The notes beneath the pieces are model-generated. The model had not been told where the DNA came from and made no database searches. It worked only from the letters and a program-made list of their open reading frames with translations. Shown one piece after another: positions 1-5,929 of a DNA stretch of 15,480 nt. The translations under genes were made by a program, and so were the position numbers. The stretch lies in assembly GCA_002315455.1 (NCBI GenBank), contig DCGG01000004.1, positions 1 through 15,480 of the forward strand. Direction: 5' to 3'. How positions within the stretch are numbered: position 1 is the first letter of the stretch; every line of letters begins with the position of its first letter. The DNA comes from Lentisphaeria bacterium UBA1784. GTDB taxonomy: Bacteria; Verrucomicrobiota; Lentisphaeria; Victivallales; Victivallaceae.

Positions 1-821
1 ATACGTTGATCCGCATGCGGATCAATCTGCTCTTCTGCATCGGCGGAGACGGTACCGCCCGGGGGGCCCACGCCATCGTGCAGTCCGCCGAGAAGCGCCG
101 CTTCCCCCTGAGCGTGATCTGCGTGCCCAAGACCATCGACAACGACATCAACTTCATCGATCAGAGTTTCGGATTCGCCACGGCGGTGCTCCATGCGGGA
201 CCGGTGCTCTCCTGCGCCCACAACGAAGCCAAAGGCGCCCCCAACGGTGTCGGCGTGGTGAAGGTCATGGGTCGGGATTCCGGCTTTATCGCGGCCTTCA
301 CCGCCCTCGCCAACCCCTACGCCAACTACTGCCTGATTCCCGAGGACCCCTTCACGCTCGAGGACGGCCCTCGGGCCCTGCTCCCCCACCTCCTGCAGCG
401 GCTGAAGGAGAAGCAGCACGCCGTCATCATCGTCGCCGAAGGCGCCGGACAGGACCTGATCACCAAGGCTGGCAATCGCTACGATGCCTCCGGCAATCTG
501 CTCCATGACGACATCGGGGAGTTTCTCACCACGGCCATCCGGGACTACAGCAAGAAGAACAATTTCAACGTCACGGTGAAATACTTCGACCCCGGATATA
601 CCATCCGCAGCGTTCCGGCGGCGGGCGAGGATGCGGTATTCTGCGCCATGCTGGCGCAGGCGGCGACCCACGCAGCCATGGCGGGCAAGACCGACATGGT
701 GGTGGGGCACTGGAACGGGGAGTTTACCCACGTGCCCATCTCGCTTGCCACCAGTTCCAGAAAGAAAATCGACCTGACCAGTCCCCTCTGGGCCGGAGTC
801 AAGTCCATCTGCCGTTTCTGA
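1..821 (+). CDS. pfkA: ATP-dependent 6-phosphofructokinase, 5'-truncated by window edge
   Basis: The enzyme phosphorylates fructose 6-phosphate to fructose 1,6-bisphosphate with ATP in the cytoplasm, the committed step of glycolysis. Numbering from codon 6, the fragment shows GGDGT at residues 13-17, PKTIDND at 41-47 (D45 matches the catalytic Asp127 of E. coli PfkA), MGRDSGF at 88-94, AEGAGQ near 143 and DPGYTIRS near 196. Gly in GGDGT combined with Lys before TIDND is the plant-type, long-PFK pattern. The Gly argues for ATP rather than pyrophosphate as phosphoryl donor (PPi enzymes have GGDD). The frame is open to the window edge and the N-terminal domain is missing, so the true start lies upstream; the TTG at 6 is internal. 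Four nt separate its stop from the next ATG. The same frame holds a 20-bp perfect palindrome at 6-25. Confidence 0.93.
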   Translation, partial: TLIRMRINLLFCIGGDGTARGAHAIVQSAEKRRFPLSVICVPKTIDNDINFIDQSFGFATAVLHAGPVLSCAHNEAKGAPNGVGVVKVMGRDSGFIAAFTALANPYANYCLIPEDPFTLEDGPRALLPHLLQRLKEKQHAVIIVAEGAGQDLITKAGNRYDASGNLLHDDIGEFLTTAIRDYSKKNNFNVTVKYFDPGYTIRSVPAAGEDAVFCAMLAQAATHAAMAGKTDMVVGHWNGEFTHVPISLATSSRKKIDLTSPLWAGVKSICRF

Positions 822-825
822 CGCC

Positions 826-1656
826 ATGGATAACGTTCCCATGGACGGGCTCTCCGTCAGCACCTCCATCCTCTCCCGGGGACGGCAGGAAACGCCGGAC
901 GTCCCCCGCCGGCTTGCGTTGCTCCGGGAGGCCGGGTTCCGGCAGATTGAACTCACGTGCAAGTTCGCTGCACAAGGGGCGGCTCCCGTCCGGGAAAGCG
1001 GTCTGAAGGTCTGGTCCATCCACGGGATCGCCGGCGGAGAGTTCCGTTCGGAGTCCGGCCGCCGGAAGATCATCGACCTCTCCCTCGCCTATCTGGAACC
1101 GCTGGCGGAGTTCGCACCCTGTCCCGTCGTGGAGCACTACCTCGACCGCTTCCATGATCCCTCCTTCGGCGTGGGCTACCGCAAACTGATCGAAGGGCTG
1201 TACCGGCGCTATCACGAGTTTGGATTCATCCTCTGCGTGGAGACCGCGCCCTACAAACCGCTGGAGAACGAGCGCTATCCCTACAGTTCGGAGATCGCGG
1301 ACTTTGTCCGTTCCTTCCGGCAGGACGACCTGCTCATGACCATTGACGTCAACCACTCCAATCTCCACGAGGACCTCGCGGAGGTCTGTGCCAACTGCCG
1401 GGGTCTGATCCGGAACGTCCACGTCTCCGACAACCATGGGGGATACGAGGACCATCTGGCGCCGGGGGAAGGCATCATAGACCTTCCCGCCGCCTTTGCC
1501 GCACTCCGCCGCAACGGGTACAACGGTCCCTGCAACCTGGAGTGCCGGCTCCCGGCGAATGCGCCCTCGGAACTGGATGGTCTGCGCACCCTCCGGGAAT
1601 ACGTCGCCGGCCTGCTGTTCCCGACTCCCGGCGAAAGCGGAGCCGACCATGTTTGA
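826..1656 (+). CDS. Sugar phosphate isomerase/epimerase-like TIM barrel protein
   Basis: This 276-residue protein has the xylose isomerase-like TIM barrel fold (AP endonuclease family 2 superfamily). The expected metal-site residues sit at barrel strand ends: E139 in CVET, D174 and H177 in TIDVNH, H199 in NVHVSDN with D202 and H204, H210 in the GGYEDH loop, and E239 in NLEC. GxGxID follows the loop, as in IolE/IolI and hydroxypyruvate-isomerase relatives. The family isomerises or epimerises sugars, inosose or keto acids, so the substrate cannot be assigned. There is no convincing Shine-Dalgarno before ATG 826; an in-frame ATG at 841 is an equally possible start and the fold begins only at about residue 8. 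Translation is probably coupled to the kinase gene 4 nt upstream. Its stop overlaps the next gene's start by 8 nt, which supports one transcript. Confidence 0.85.
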   Translation: MDNVPMDGLSVSTSILSRGRQETPDVPRRLALLREAGFRQIELTCKFAAQGAAPVRESGLKVWSIHGIAGGEFRSESGRRKIIDLSLAYLEPLAEFAPCPVVEHYLDRFHDPSFGVGYRKLIEGLYRRYHEFGFILCVETAPYKPLENERYPYSSEIADFVRSFRQDDLLMTIDVNHSNLHEDLAEVCANCRGLIRNVHVSDNHGGYEDHLAPGEGIIDLPAAFAALRRNGYNGPCNLECRLPANAPSELDGLRTLREYVAGLLFPTPGESGADHV

Positions 1657-2578
1657 CGGCATCAGTCTTCTGATTTGGATCGTCGGACCGCTGGTGGGAC
1701 TTTTCGGGATGTTCGCGGGCGGCTACTGGGGCGTAGGATGCGGTTGGCTCATCGTCCCCGTGATGCTGATGCTGGGTCTCACCCCCATGGAAGCGGTGGG
1801 GATCGCCCTCCTGCAGATGGTACCTTCCACGCTGCCCATGGTGCTCCGGACCGCGAAAGAGATCCCGTGGCGGCCCGGCACGCTGGGGCCCATGATCCTG
1901 GTCCCCATGGGAGCCGGTGCCTTTGCGGCCTCCTTCGCAGGGGACCACATCAACCGCTGGATGTACCTGCGATTCGGAAACTCCGCGCTGATGGTTCTCT
2001 TCGCGGGAGTCATGATCGTCATCGGACTGCAGACGGCCTTCAGCCATGCCCGTCGGAATCCTCCGCAGGAACAGCATTTCTCCCTGCTTGCGGCGGGGCT
2101 TGCTCTGCTTTCCGGGCTGGCCACGGGCGTCTTCAGTTCGGTGCTGGGCGTGGGGGGAGCGGTGCTGATGCGGCCGATCCTCGCCTCCGGCTTCCACGTG
2201 CCGGAGCGGGAGGTTTCCGTGTCGGTCCGCATCCTGCTGCTCATCACCACCCTCACCGGCGGAGCCGCCTATCTTGTCCATGACGGAGCGTTGCAGATGC
2301 GGGTGCTGGTGCTGGCGGTGCTGATCTCCGTTGGCGGCATGATCGGATTCCCGTGGGGCGTACGGCTCCACGATCTGGTGGCGAAATGCGGATACAGCCA
2401 GCACATCCACAAGAGTTTCGCCGGCATCGCCTTCATCGTTGTGACCGGAACGTTGCTGAAACTCGCCGGTTTTGCGGAGGTCGGCCGGATGCTCATGCCG
2501 GTTTTCGCGCTGCTGCTGCTGGGGTATCTGCTGGGTTTCCGGGCATACGCGGTCCGGCATCCCCGGAACGACCGTTGA
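1649..2578 (+). CDS. TauE/SafE-family (sulfite exporter-like) membrane protein
   Basis: This 309-residue integral membrane protein has about eight hydrophobic segments (near 5-25, 45-67, 79-97, 112-130, 144-164, 195-210, 217-236, 256-296). It shows the two glycine-rich halves typical of the family: FAGGYWGVGCGWLIVP at 22-37 and FSSVLGVGGAVLMRPIL at 162-178. Relatives are proposed to export sulfite, sulfoacetate or other organic or inorganic sulfur anions; many are uncharacterised. I chose ATG 1649 because GCGGAG at 1637-1642 is a Shine-Dalgarno 6 nt upstream and because MFDGISLLIWIVGPL starts the first membrane segment. The frame stays open further upstream, but that would extend into the preceding gene. 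The 8-nt overlap with the isomerase gene suggests coupled translation. The substrate is inferred from family only. Confidence 0.85.
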   Translation: MFDGISLLIWIVGPLVGLFGMFAGGYWGVGCGWLIVPVMLMLGLTPMEAVGIALLQMVPSTLPMVLRTAKEIPWRPGTLGPMILVPMGAGAFAASFAGDHINRWMYLRFGNSALMVLFAGVMIVIGLQTAFSHARRNPPQEQHFSLLAAGLALLSGLATGVFSSVLGVGGAVLMRPILASGFHVPEREVSVSVRILLLITTLTGGAAYLVHDGALQMRVLVLAVLISVGGMIGFPWGVRLHDLVAKCGYSQHIHKSFAGIAFIVVTGTLLKLAGFAEVGRMLMPVFALLLLGYLLGFRAYAVRHPRNDR

Positions 2579-2582
2579 AAGC
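2569..2582 (+). repeat. Shared block 1, copy 1 (stop codon region before P1)
   Basis: CGACCGTTGAAAGC spans the stop of the TauE gene and recurs exactly at 12166-12179, spanning the stop of the isomerase gene before P3. Both genes end in Asp-Arg-stop, so part of the match is coding. The shared four bases after the stop are not. Confidence 0.5.
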
Positions 2583-2592
2583 CGCTCCGGAG

Positions 2593-2604
2593 TTTCCCGG
2601 GAAA
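2593..2604. promoter_or_regulatory. Perfect 12-bp palindrome upstream of P1
   Basis: TTTCCCGGGAAA is a perfect palindrome in non-coding DNA, 24 nt before the P1 -35 element. It directly follows another perfect palindrome, CTCCGGAG at 2585-2592, and precedes a third dyad at 2610-2623. It could be a regulator site or the stem region of a weak terminator for the upstream gene; no T-tract follows. Seen in sequence; function inferred. Confidence 0.4.
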
Positions 2605-2609
2605 TCCGC

Positions 2610-2623
2610 CTTCCGACCGGAAG
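2610..2623. promoter_or_regulatory. Candidate operator: CTTCCG/CGGAAG dyad upstream of P1
   Basis: The arms CTTCCG (2610-2615) and CGGAAG (2618-2623) are separated by 2 nt. The dyad ends 5 nt before the P1 -35 hexamer, a typical place for an activator or a repressor touching the promoter edge. The GntR-LacI protein encoded at 5930 is the only regulator in the window and the obvious candidate to bind here, but this is inference. Confidence 0.4.
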
Positions 2624-2628
2624 TTCTC

Positions 2629-2657
2629 TTGCAAAATGGAACAAGCCGGAATATATT
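2629..2657 (+). promoter_or_regulatory. Promoter P1 (sigma-70-like) for the twin-propeller gene
   Basis: The -35 is TTGCAA at 2629-2634, the spacer is 17 nt, and the -10 is TATATT at 2652-2657. The predicted transcription start is near 2664, giving a 5' leader of about 55 nt. The same CTTGCAAA and CCGGNNTATATTT blocks occur at P3 (12202-12230), and a close variant at P2. The region is the first AT-rich, non-coding stretch after the TauE stop. Confidence 0.7.
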
Positions 2658-2674
2658 TAGGGGAGTCTGTTTTT

Positions 2675-2690
2675 CATGGATGGTCCCATG
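2675..2690. promoter_or_regulatory. CATGG/CCATG inverted repeat in the P1 leader
   Basis: CATGG (2675-2679) and CCATG (2686-2690) form an inverted repeat with a 6-nt centre, about 10 nt downstream of the predicted transcription start. It could be an operator in the transcribed leader. The pattern CATGGAT...TCCCATG also appears at 825-843, at the start of the first isomerase gene, with a 3-nt longer centre. Chance is quite possible for such short arms. Confidence 0.25.
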
Positions 2691-2718
2691 TCCTCGGTAT
2701 AAAAATCAGGAGATATCT

Positions 2719-5700
2719 ATGCGCGGCGTTTTTGCAATTTTGTTTCTGCTGTGTTTCGGCATCCTCTCTTTCGGAGCCGAACTGCCGGCGTCCTCCCTTG
2801 TCCCCGGGAAGAATTCTCTGAAAAAGGTCTCCCTCACCTGCGGGAACATGCCCACGGAGGGCTGGGCCTTTCTGAAGGAGAAGAGCAAACAGCGGCTCAA
2901 CGGCACGCTCTCCCGGCTTCCGGCGGAGTGCGGCGGGGTCCGGATCGCCATCTCCCTCGCTCTGCCGGAGGGAACAGTTGCCCCGGAAAAGGCGGAGAGC
3001 GTCTGGATGGTCCAGATGACGCAGGACAAGAAGTCCGACTTCGCAGGGAGACCGGTGAACGGCGTCCCGGTACGGACGGCCATGCCCCTTCCCGGCGGAA
3101 CGGCAAAGACGCTGGTGCTGGAGTCCTACTACCCTGTGGACCCGGTCCTGCCCCTGAAGTTTCAGGTGGAACGCCTCACTTCGGATCCTGCGGACACATT
3201 CCCCGGAGCCGTCATTCTGACCGGCGTCACTGTGACCCCGCTGGCGGCGCCGGCAGCGCCGGTGGTGGTGGAATCCGCCAGCGGTTATAACTCCTGGCCC
3301 TTCATCGCGTTGCTCCGTTCCAGACTGGTCTGTGCGTACAGCCGGGGTCAGGAGCACTCCATTGACGAACCGGAGCGGGGCGCCTACTACCGCGTGTCCG
3401 ATGACGGCGGCCTCACCTGGAGTGCGGAACGCCTGCTGGTCAACACTGCCGAAGAGTGCGAAGTGGTCAGTTCCAAAGGATTCGATGAAAACTACGATCT
3501 GCTTCTCTGGGTCCGGTGCCGGAACAGCAAGACCAAGACGGTCCGATTCGAACTCTACCGCTCCGCCGACGGCGAATACTTTGAAAAGATCGCCATGCCG
3601 AAGTTCTCTCCCATGCCCATGCAGATCATGGACGTGCTCCGGATCCCCGGCAAAGGCCTCATGTGCCTCTGGTTCGCGGGGAATTACAAGCAGGAGGACG
3701 GAAGCCAATGCTGGGGCACTCTTTTCAGCAACAACAACGGCCTCACGTGGGAACAGAAGACCGTGGAATCCAGGTTGAGGCAGGCCGACTGGCCCACGGA
3801 ACCCTCCGCCGTCTGGCTGGGGAACGGCCGTATTCTCGCGATAGGACGCAAAGAAGGCAAGGGTTCGACCACGGAGCAGGCGCAGTTCCAGCTGCAGTCC
3901 TCGGATTCCGGCGCCACGTGGACCAAGATGCGCACCAACATCACCGACGTCCGGATCTCCACACCCAGTTTGATTTTCGATATGGGCAGCAGTCTCCTGA
4001 CCTGCTATCACTTCTTCCGGGGCCGGGGGATCCTGAACCGCCGGGTCGTGAAGCCCGAAGCCGTCTGGGACCGTCCTCTCAACTGGCCGGCGCCCGAGAC
4101 CGTGGCCCTCGGCAAACCCCGGATGTCCGACTCCGGAAACGTGAACGCGACGGCGCTGTTCGAACGGCATCTTCTGGCCTATTACATGGGAGACAGGCCG
4201 AATACCTCCGTGGTGGTGGCCCCCCTGCCTGCCCCCGGCCGGGAACGCCAATTGACGCTGTTCGGCACTGCGCTCTCCTCCATGGGCGGCGGCATCCGCA
4301 GTGCTCACTCGGCGGAACGGCTCACCTTCCCGATCTGGCTGTTCCTCAAGGAGGGGAAAAAACAGCGGATAGGCACCGTGGTGAAGGAGCTGCCCGCTGA
4401 CTGCAAGGCCGTCCGGGTCGAGGCGGAACTGATTATCCCTTCCGGCCTCAATGTCCAGAAGGACATGGGGAGCGTCTGGGCCCTCCAACTCTCCCAGAAA
4501 AATCCAAACGGGGAAAAAGATACCCGCATCGTGGAGTCTGCACCGGTCCGTGCCGAATTCCAACAGGGTGAGAGATACCGGCGCATCGTGCTGGAATCCT
4601 ATTGCCCCATCGATCCATCCCGACCGCTTCAGCTGCGGCTGGAGCGGCTCACCGCCGATCCTTTCGACACCTTTTTGGGGGCCGTCGGGATGTCCCGCTT
4701 CCTCATCACGCCCCTCGCCGCGCCCCCGCTTCCCGGGATCGTGGAAAACTCCCCCGGCTACAACGGCTGGCCATTGTTCCAGCAGATGGGAGACAAACTG
4801 GTCTGCGCGTACAGCCGCGGTAAGGGGCACTTTGTCACCGATCCCGATGGGAACTCTTACTCCCGCATCTCCGAGGACGGCGGATTCACCTGGGGCCCGG
4901 AGAACCCCACCTTTGATTATGAGAAGGAAAACGTCGGCGTCACCGGCATCGGCCTGGATGAAAAAGGCGCCCTCCTCTGCTGGACGAGAGCATGGGGAAC
5001 CAAACGCACCAAGCGGTTCGAAGTGCACCGCTCCACCGACGGCAAGAAGTTCGTCCGGGTAGCGGAGCCCAAACTCGATCCGCTGCCCATGCAGATCATG
5101 GAACCGGTGCGCATCCCGGGAAAAGGTCTGCTCTGTCTTTGGTTCGCGGGGAATTACAAGGCGGACGACGGAAGCCAATGCTGGGGCACCCTCCGCAGTC
5201 TGGACAACGGCCTCACCTGGAAACAGAAGACCGTGGAATCCGGTCTGAAGCGGGCGGACTGGCCCACGGAACCGGCCATGGTCTATCTCGGTGACGGACG
5301 CATCCTCGGGCTGGCGCGCATCGAAGGCCGCGGATTCACAGCGGAGCACGCGCTCTTCCAGCTGCAGTCCAGCGACGGCGGCGAGACCTGGACCAAGACC
5401 CGCACCAACATCACCGACGTCCGCTCCTCCACGCCCAGTCTGATCTTCGACCCGGTGAACCGGTACGTCACGTGCTACTACTTCTACCGGGGCCGCGGCC
5501 TGCTGAACCGCCGGAGCGCGCAGGTGGACACCATCTGGGACAATCCGACCCGCTGGCTGCCCCCGGAAACCGTTGCACTGGGCAAAACCCGGGTCTCCGA
5601 TTCCGGGAACGTCTATGCCGTGCTCATGAACGGCAATCACGTTATTACCTACTACATGGGCGACCGCTCCCAGACGTCGGTGGTGTCGGTCGTGCTTCCG

Positions 5701-5739
5701 GCCGCCGGCCTGCCCTATTCCGTCCCGGAGCAGAAATAG
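2719..5739 (+). CDS. Secreted twin BNR-repeat (sialidase-like) beta-propeller protein
   Basis: This 1006-residue exported protein opens with a Sec signal peptide (MRGVFAILFLLCFGILSFGA, cleavage probably A20|E21). The rest is two homologous halves, about 31-505 and 520-1000. Each half has an N-terminal beta-rich domain and a propeller marked by Asp-box motifs (SxDxGxTW-like): 227-234, 337-344 and 394-401 in half A; 718-725, 827-834 and 884-891 in half B. Degenerate boxes RSADG and RSTDG lie near 281 and 771. Such BNR folds occur in exo-sialidases and in other glycan-binding or hydrolysing proteins. I do not see the FRIP motif or a secure Arg triad, so sialidase activity is not shown. The likely place is periplasm or cell surface. 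ATG 2719 is chosen for AGGAG at 2708-2712 (6 nt spacing) and the signal peptide; the frame is open upstream but would overlap the TauE gene. It is transcribed alone, between P1 and a strong terminator. Confidence 0.85.
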   Translation: MRGVFAILFLLCFGILSFGAELPASSLVPGKNSLKKVSLTCGNMPTEGWAFLKEKSKQRLNGTLSRLPAECGGVRIAISLALPEGTVAPEKAESVWMVQMTQDKKSDFAGRPVNGVPVRTAMPLPGGTAKTLVLESYYPVDPVLPLKFQVERLTSDPADTFPGAVILTGVTVTPLAAPAAPVVVESASGYNSWPFIALLRSRLVCAYSRGQEHSIDEPERGAYYRVSDDGGLTWSAERLLVNTAEECEVVSSKGFDENYDLLLWVRCRNSKTKTVRFELYRSADGEYFEKIAMPKFSPMPMQIMDVLRIPGKGLMCLWFAGNYKQEDGSQCWGTLFSNNNGLTWEQKTVESRLRQADWPTEPSAVWLGNGRILAIGRKEGKGSTTEQAQFQLQSSDSGATWTKMRTNITDVRISTPSLIFDMGSSLLTCYHFFRGRGILNRRVVKPEAVWDRPLNWPAPETVALGKPRMSDSGNVNATALFERHLLAYYMGDRPNTSVVVAPLPAPGRERQLTLFGTALSSMGGGIRSAHSAERLTFPIWLFLKEGKKQRIGTVVKELPADCKAVRVEAELIIPSGLNVQKDMGSVWALQLSQKNPNGEKDTRIVESAPVRAEFQQGERYRRIVLESYCPIDPSRPLQLRLERLTADPFDTFLGAVGMSRFLITPLAAPPLPGIVENSPGYNGWPLFQQMGDKLVCAYSRGKGHFVTDPDGNSYSRISEDGGFTWGPENPTFDYEKENVGVTGIGLDEKGALLCWTRAWGTKRTKRFEVHRSTDGKKFVRVAEPKLDPLPMQIMEPVRIPGKGLLCLWFAGNYKADDGSQCWGTLRSLDNGLTWKQKTVESGLKRADWPTEPAMVYLGDGRILGLARIEGRGFTAEHALFQLQSSDGGETWTKTRTNITDVRSSTPSLIFDPVNRYVTCYYFYRGRGLLNRRSAQVDTIWDNPTRWLPPETVALGKTRVSDSGNVYAVLMNGNHVITYYMGDRSQTSVVSVVLPAAGLPYSVPEQK
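3604..4143 (+). repeat. Internal duplication, high-identity core of half A
   Basis: This encodes residues 296-475 of the twin-propeller protein and matches 5074-5613 at an exact offset of 1470 bp (490 codons) with no indel. By hand alignment about 124 of 180 residues are identical. Identity extends to DNA: for example 3697-3719 and 5167-5189 are identical over 23 nt. Confidence 0.9.
5074..5613 (+). repeat. Internal duplication, high-identity core of half B
   Basis: This is the partner of 3604-4143 (residues 786-965). Shared landmarks are PMQIM, RIPGKGL, CLWFAGNYK, DGSQCWGTL, NGLTW, KTVES, ADWPTEP, RTNITDVR, STPSLIFD, PETVALGK and SDSGNV. The N-terminal parts of the two halves (about residues 31-180 and 521-670) are clearly less alike. 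Confidence 0.9.
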
Positions 5740-5747
5740 TCCCGGAC

Positions 5748-5767
5748 CGCGTTGCTCGCGTTTTTTT
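5748..5767 (+). terminator. Weak upstream terminator-like hairpin
   Basis: CGCG (5748-5751) and CGCG (5757-5760) flank a 5-nt loop and are followed by seven T's (5761-5767), 8 nt after the stop of the propeller gene. The 4-bp stem is short, so it is probably an accessory to the stronger hairpin just downstream. Confidence 0.35.
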
Positions 5768-5771
5768 CCGA

Positions 5772-5817
5772 TGCGGCCCCTTATTTTTGGGGAGCCGCAG
5801 TTTTTTTCTGTTTTTTT
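5772..5817 (+). terminator. Strong Rho-independent terminator
   Basis: TGCGGC plus CCC pairs with GGG and GCCGCA (one bulged A on the right arm) around an AT-rich loop; the stem spans 5772-5799. It is followed by seven T's at 5801-5807 and another seven at 5811-5817. It ends the propeller transcript and insulates it from the regulator operon that follows. Confidence 0.85.
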
Positions 5818-5826
5818 AGAAAAAGA

Positions 5827-5837
5827 TCCGTGACGGA
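5827..5837. promoter_or_regulatory. TCCGT/ACGGA dyad abutting the P2 -35
   Basis: TCCGT-G-ACGGA is a perfect dyad with a 1-nt centre that ends one base before the -35 hexamer of P2. It shares TCCG...CGGA half-sites with the dyad upstream of P1. It may be an autoregulatory site for the GntR-LacI protein. Note that TCCG is very frequent in this genome, so the similarity is weak evidence. Confidence 0.35.
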
Positions 5838-5838
5838 C

Positions 5839-5866
5839 TTGCAAATCCGAAAAACGGGACTATTTT
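5839..5866 (+). promoter_or_regulatory. Promoter P2 (sigma-70-like) for the regulator operon
   Basis: The -35 is TTGCAA at 5839-5844, the spacer is 16 nt, and the -10 is TATTTT at 5861-5866. The -10 lies in a perfect ATTTTAAAAT palindrome (5862-5871), which may itself be bound. The 5' leader would be about 57 nt. This is the least canonical -10 of the three related promoters. Confidence 0.6.
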
Positions 5867-5929
5867 AAAATGTACCCATAAGGAAACATATTAAGACCCG
5901 TCGATCCGGGCGGAAAGGTCCCGGGAGTC

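Noticed and set aside
824..844. Two CCATGG palindromes around AACGTT at the first isomerase start, as one large operator.
   Set aside because: The elements are one base out of register for a common dyad centre, and both ATGs explain the repeated CATGG.
1496..1648. Upstream extension of the TauE gene by 51 codons.
   Set aside because: It lies inside the isomerase gene, reads as Arg/Pro/Ser-rich sequence, and the membrane segments begin only after ATG 1649.
2676..2702. An 8-codon leader ORF (MDGPMSSV) in the P1 leader with AGGGGAG upstream.
   Set aside because: The purine block overlaps the predicted transcription start, so it would not be fully transcribed. No attenuator-like hairpin pair follows.
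2353..2718. N-terminal extension of the propeller gene by 122 codons.
   Set aside because: It would overlap the TauE gene and bury promoter P1. ATG 2719 has a good Shine-Dalgarno and starts a signal peptide.
2674..5844. A 1056-codon open frame on the minus strand opposite the twin-propeller gene.
   Set aside because: It has no recognisable motif and would run through the terminator and promoter P1. It is a shadow of the propeller coding frame.
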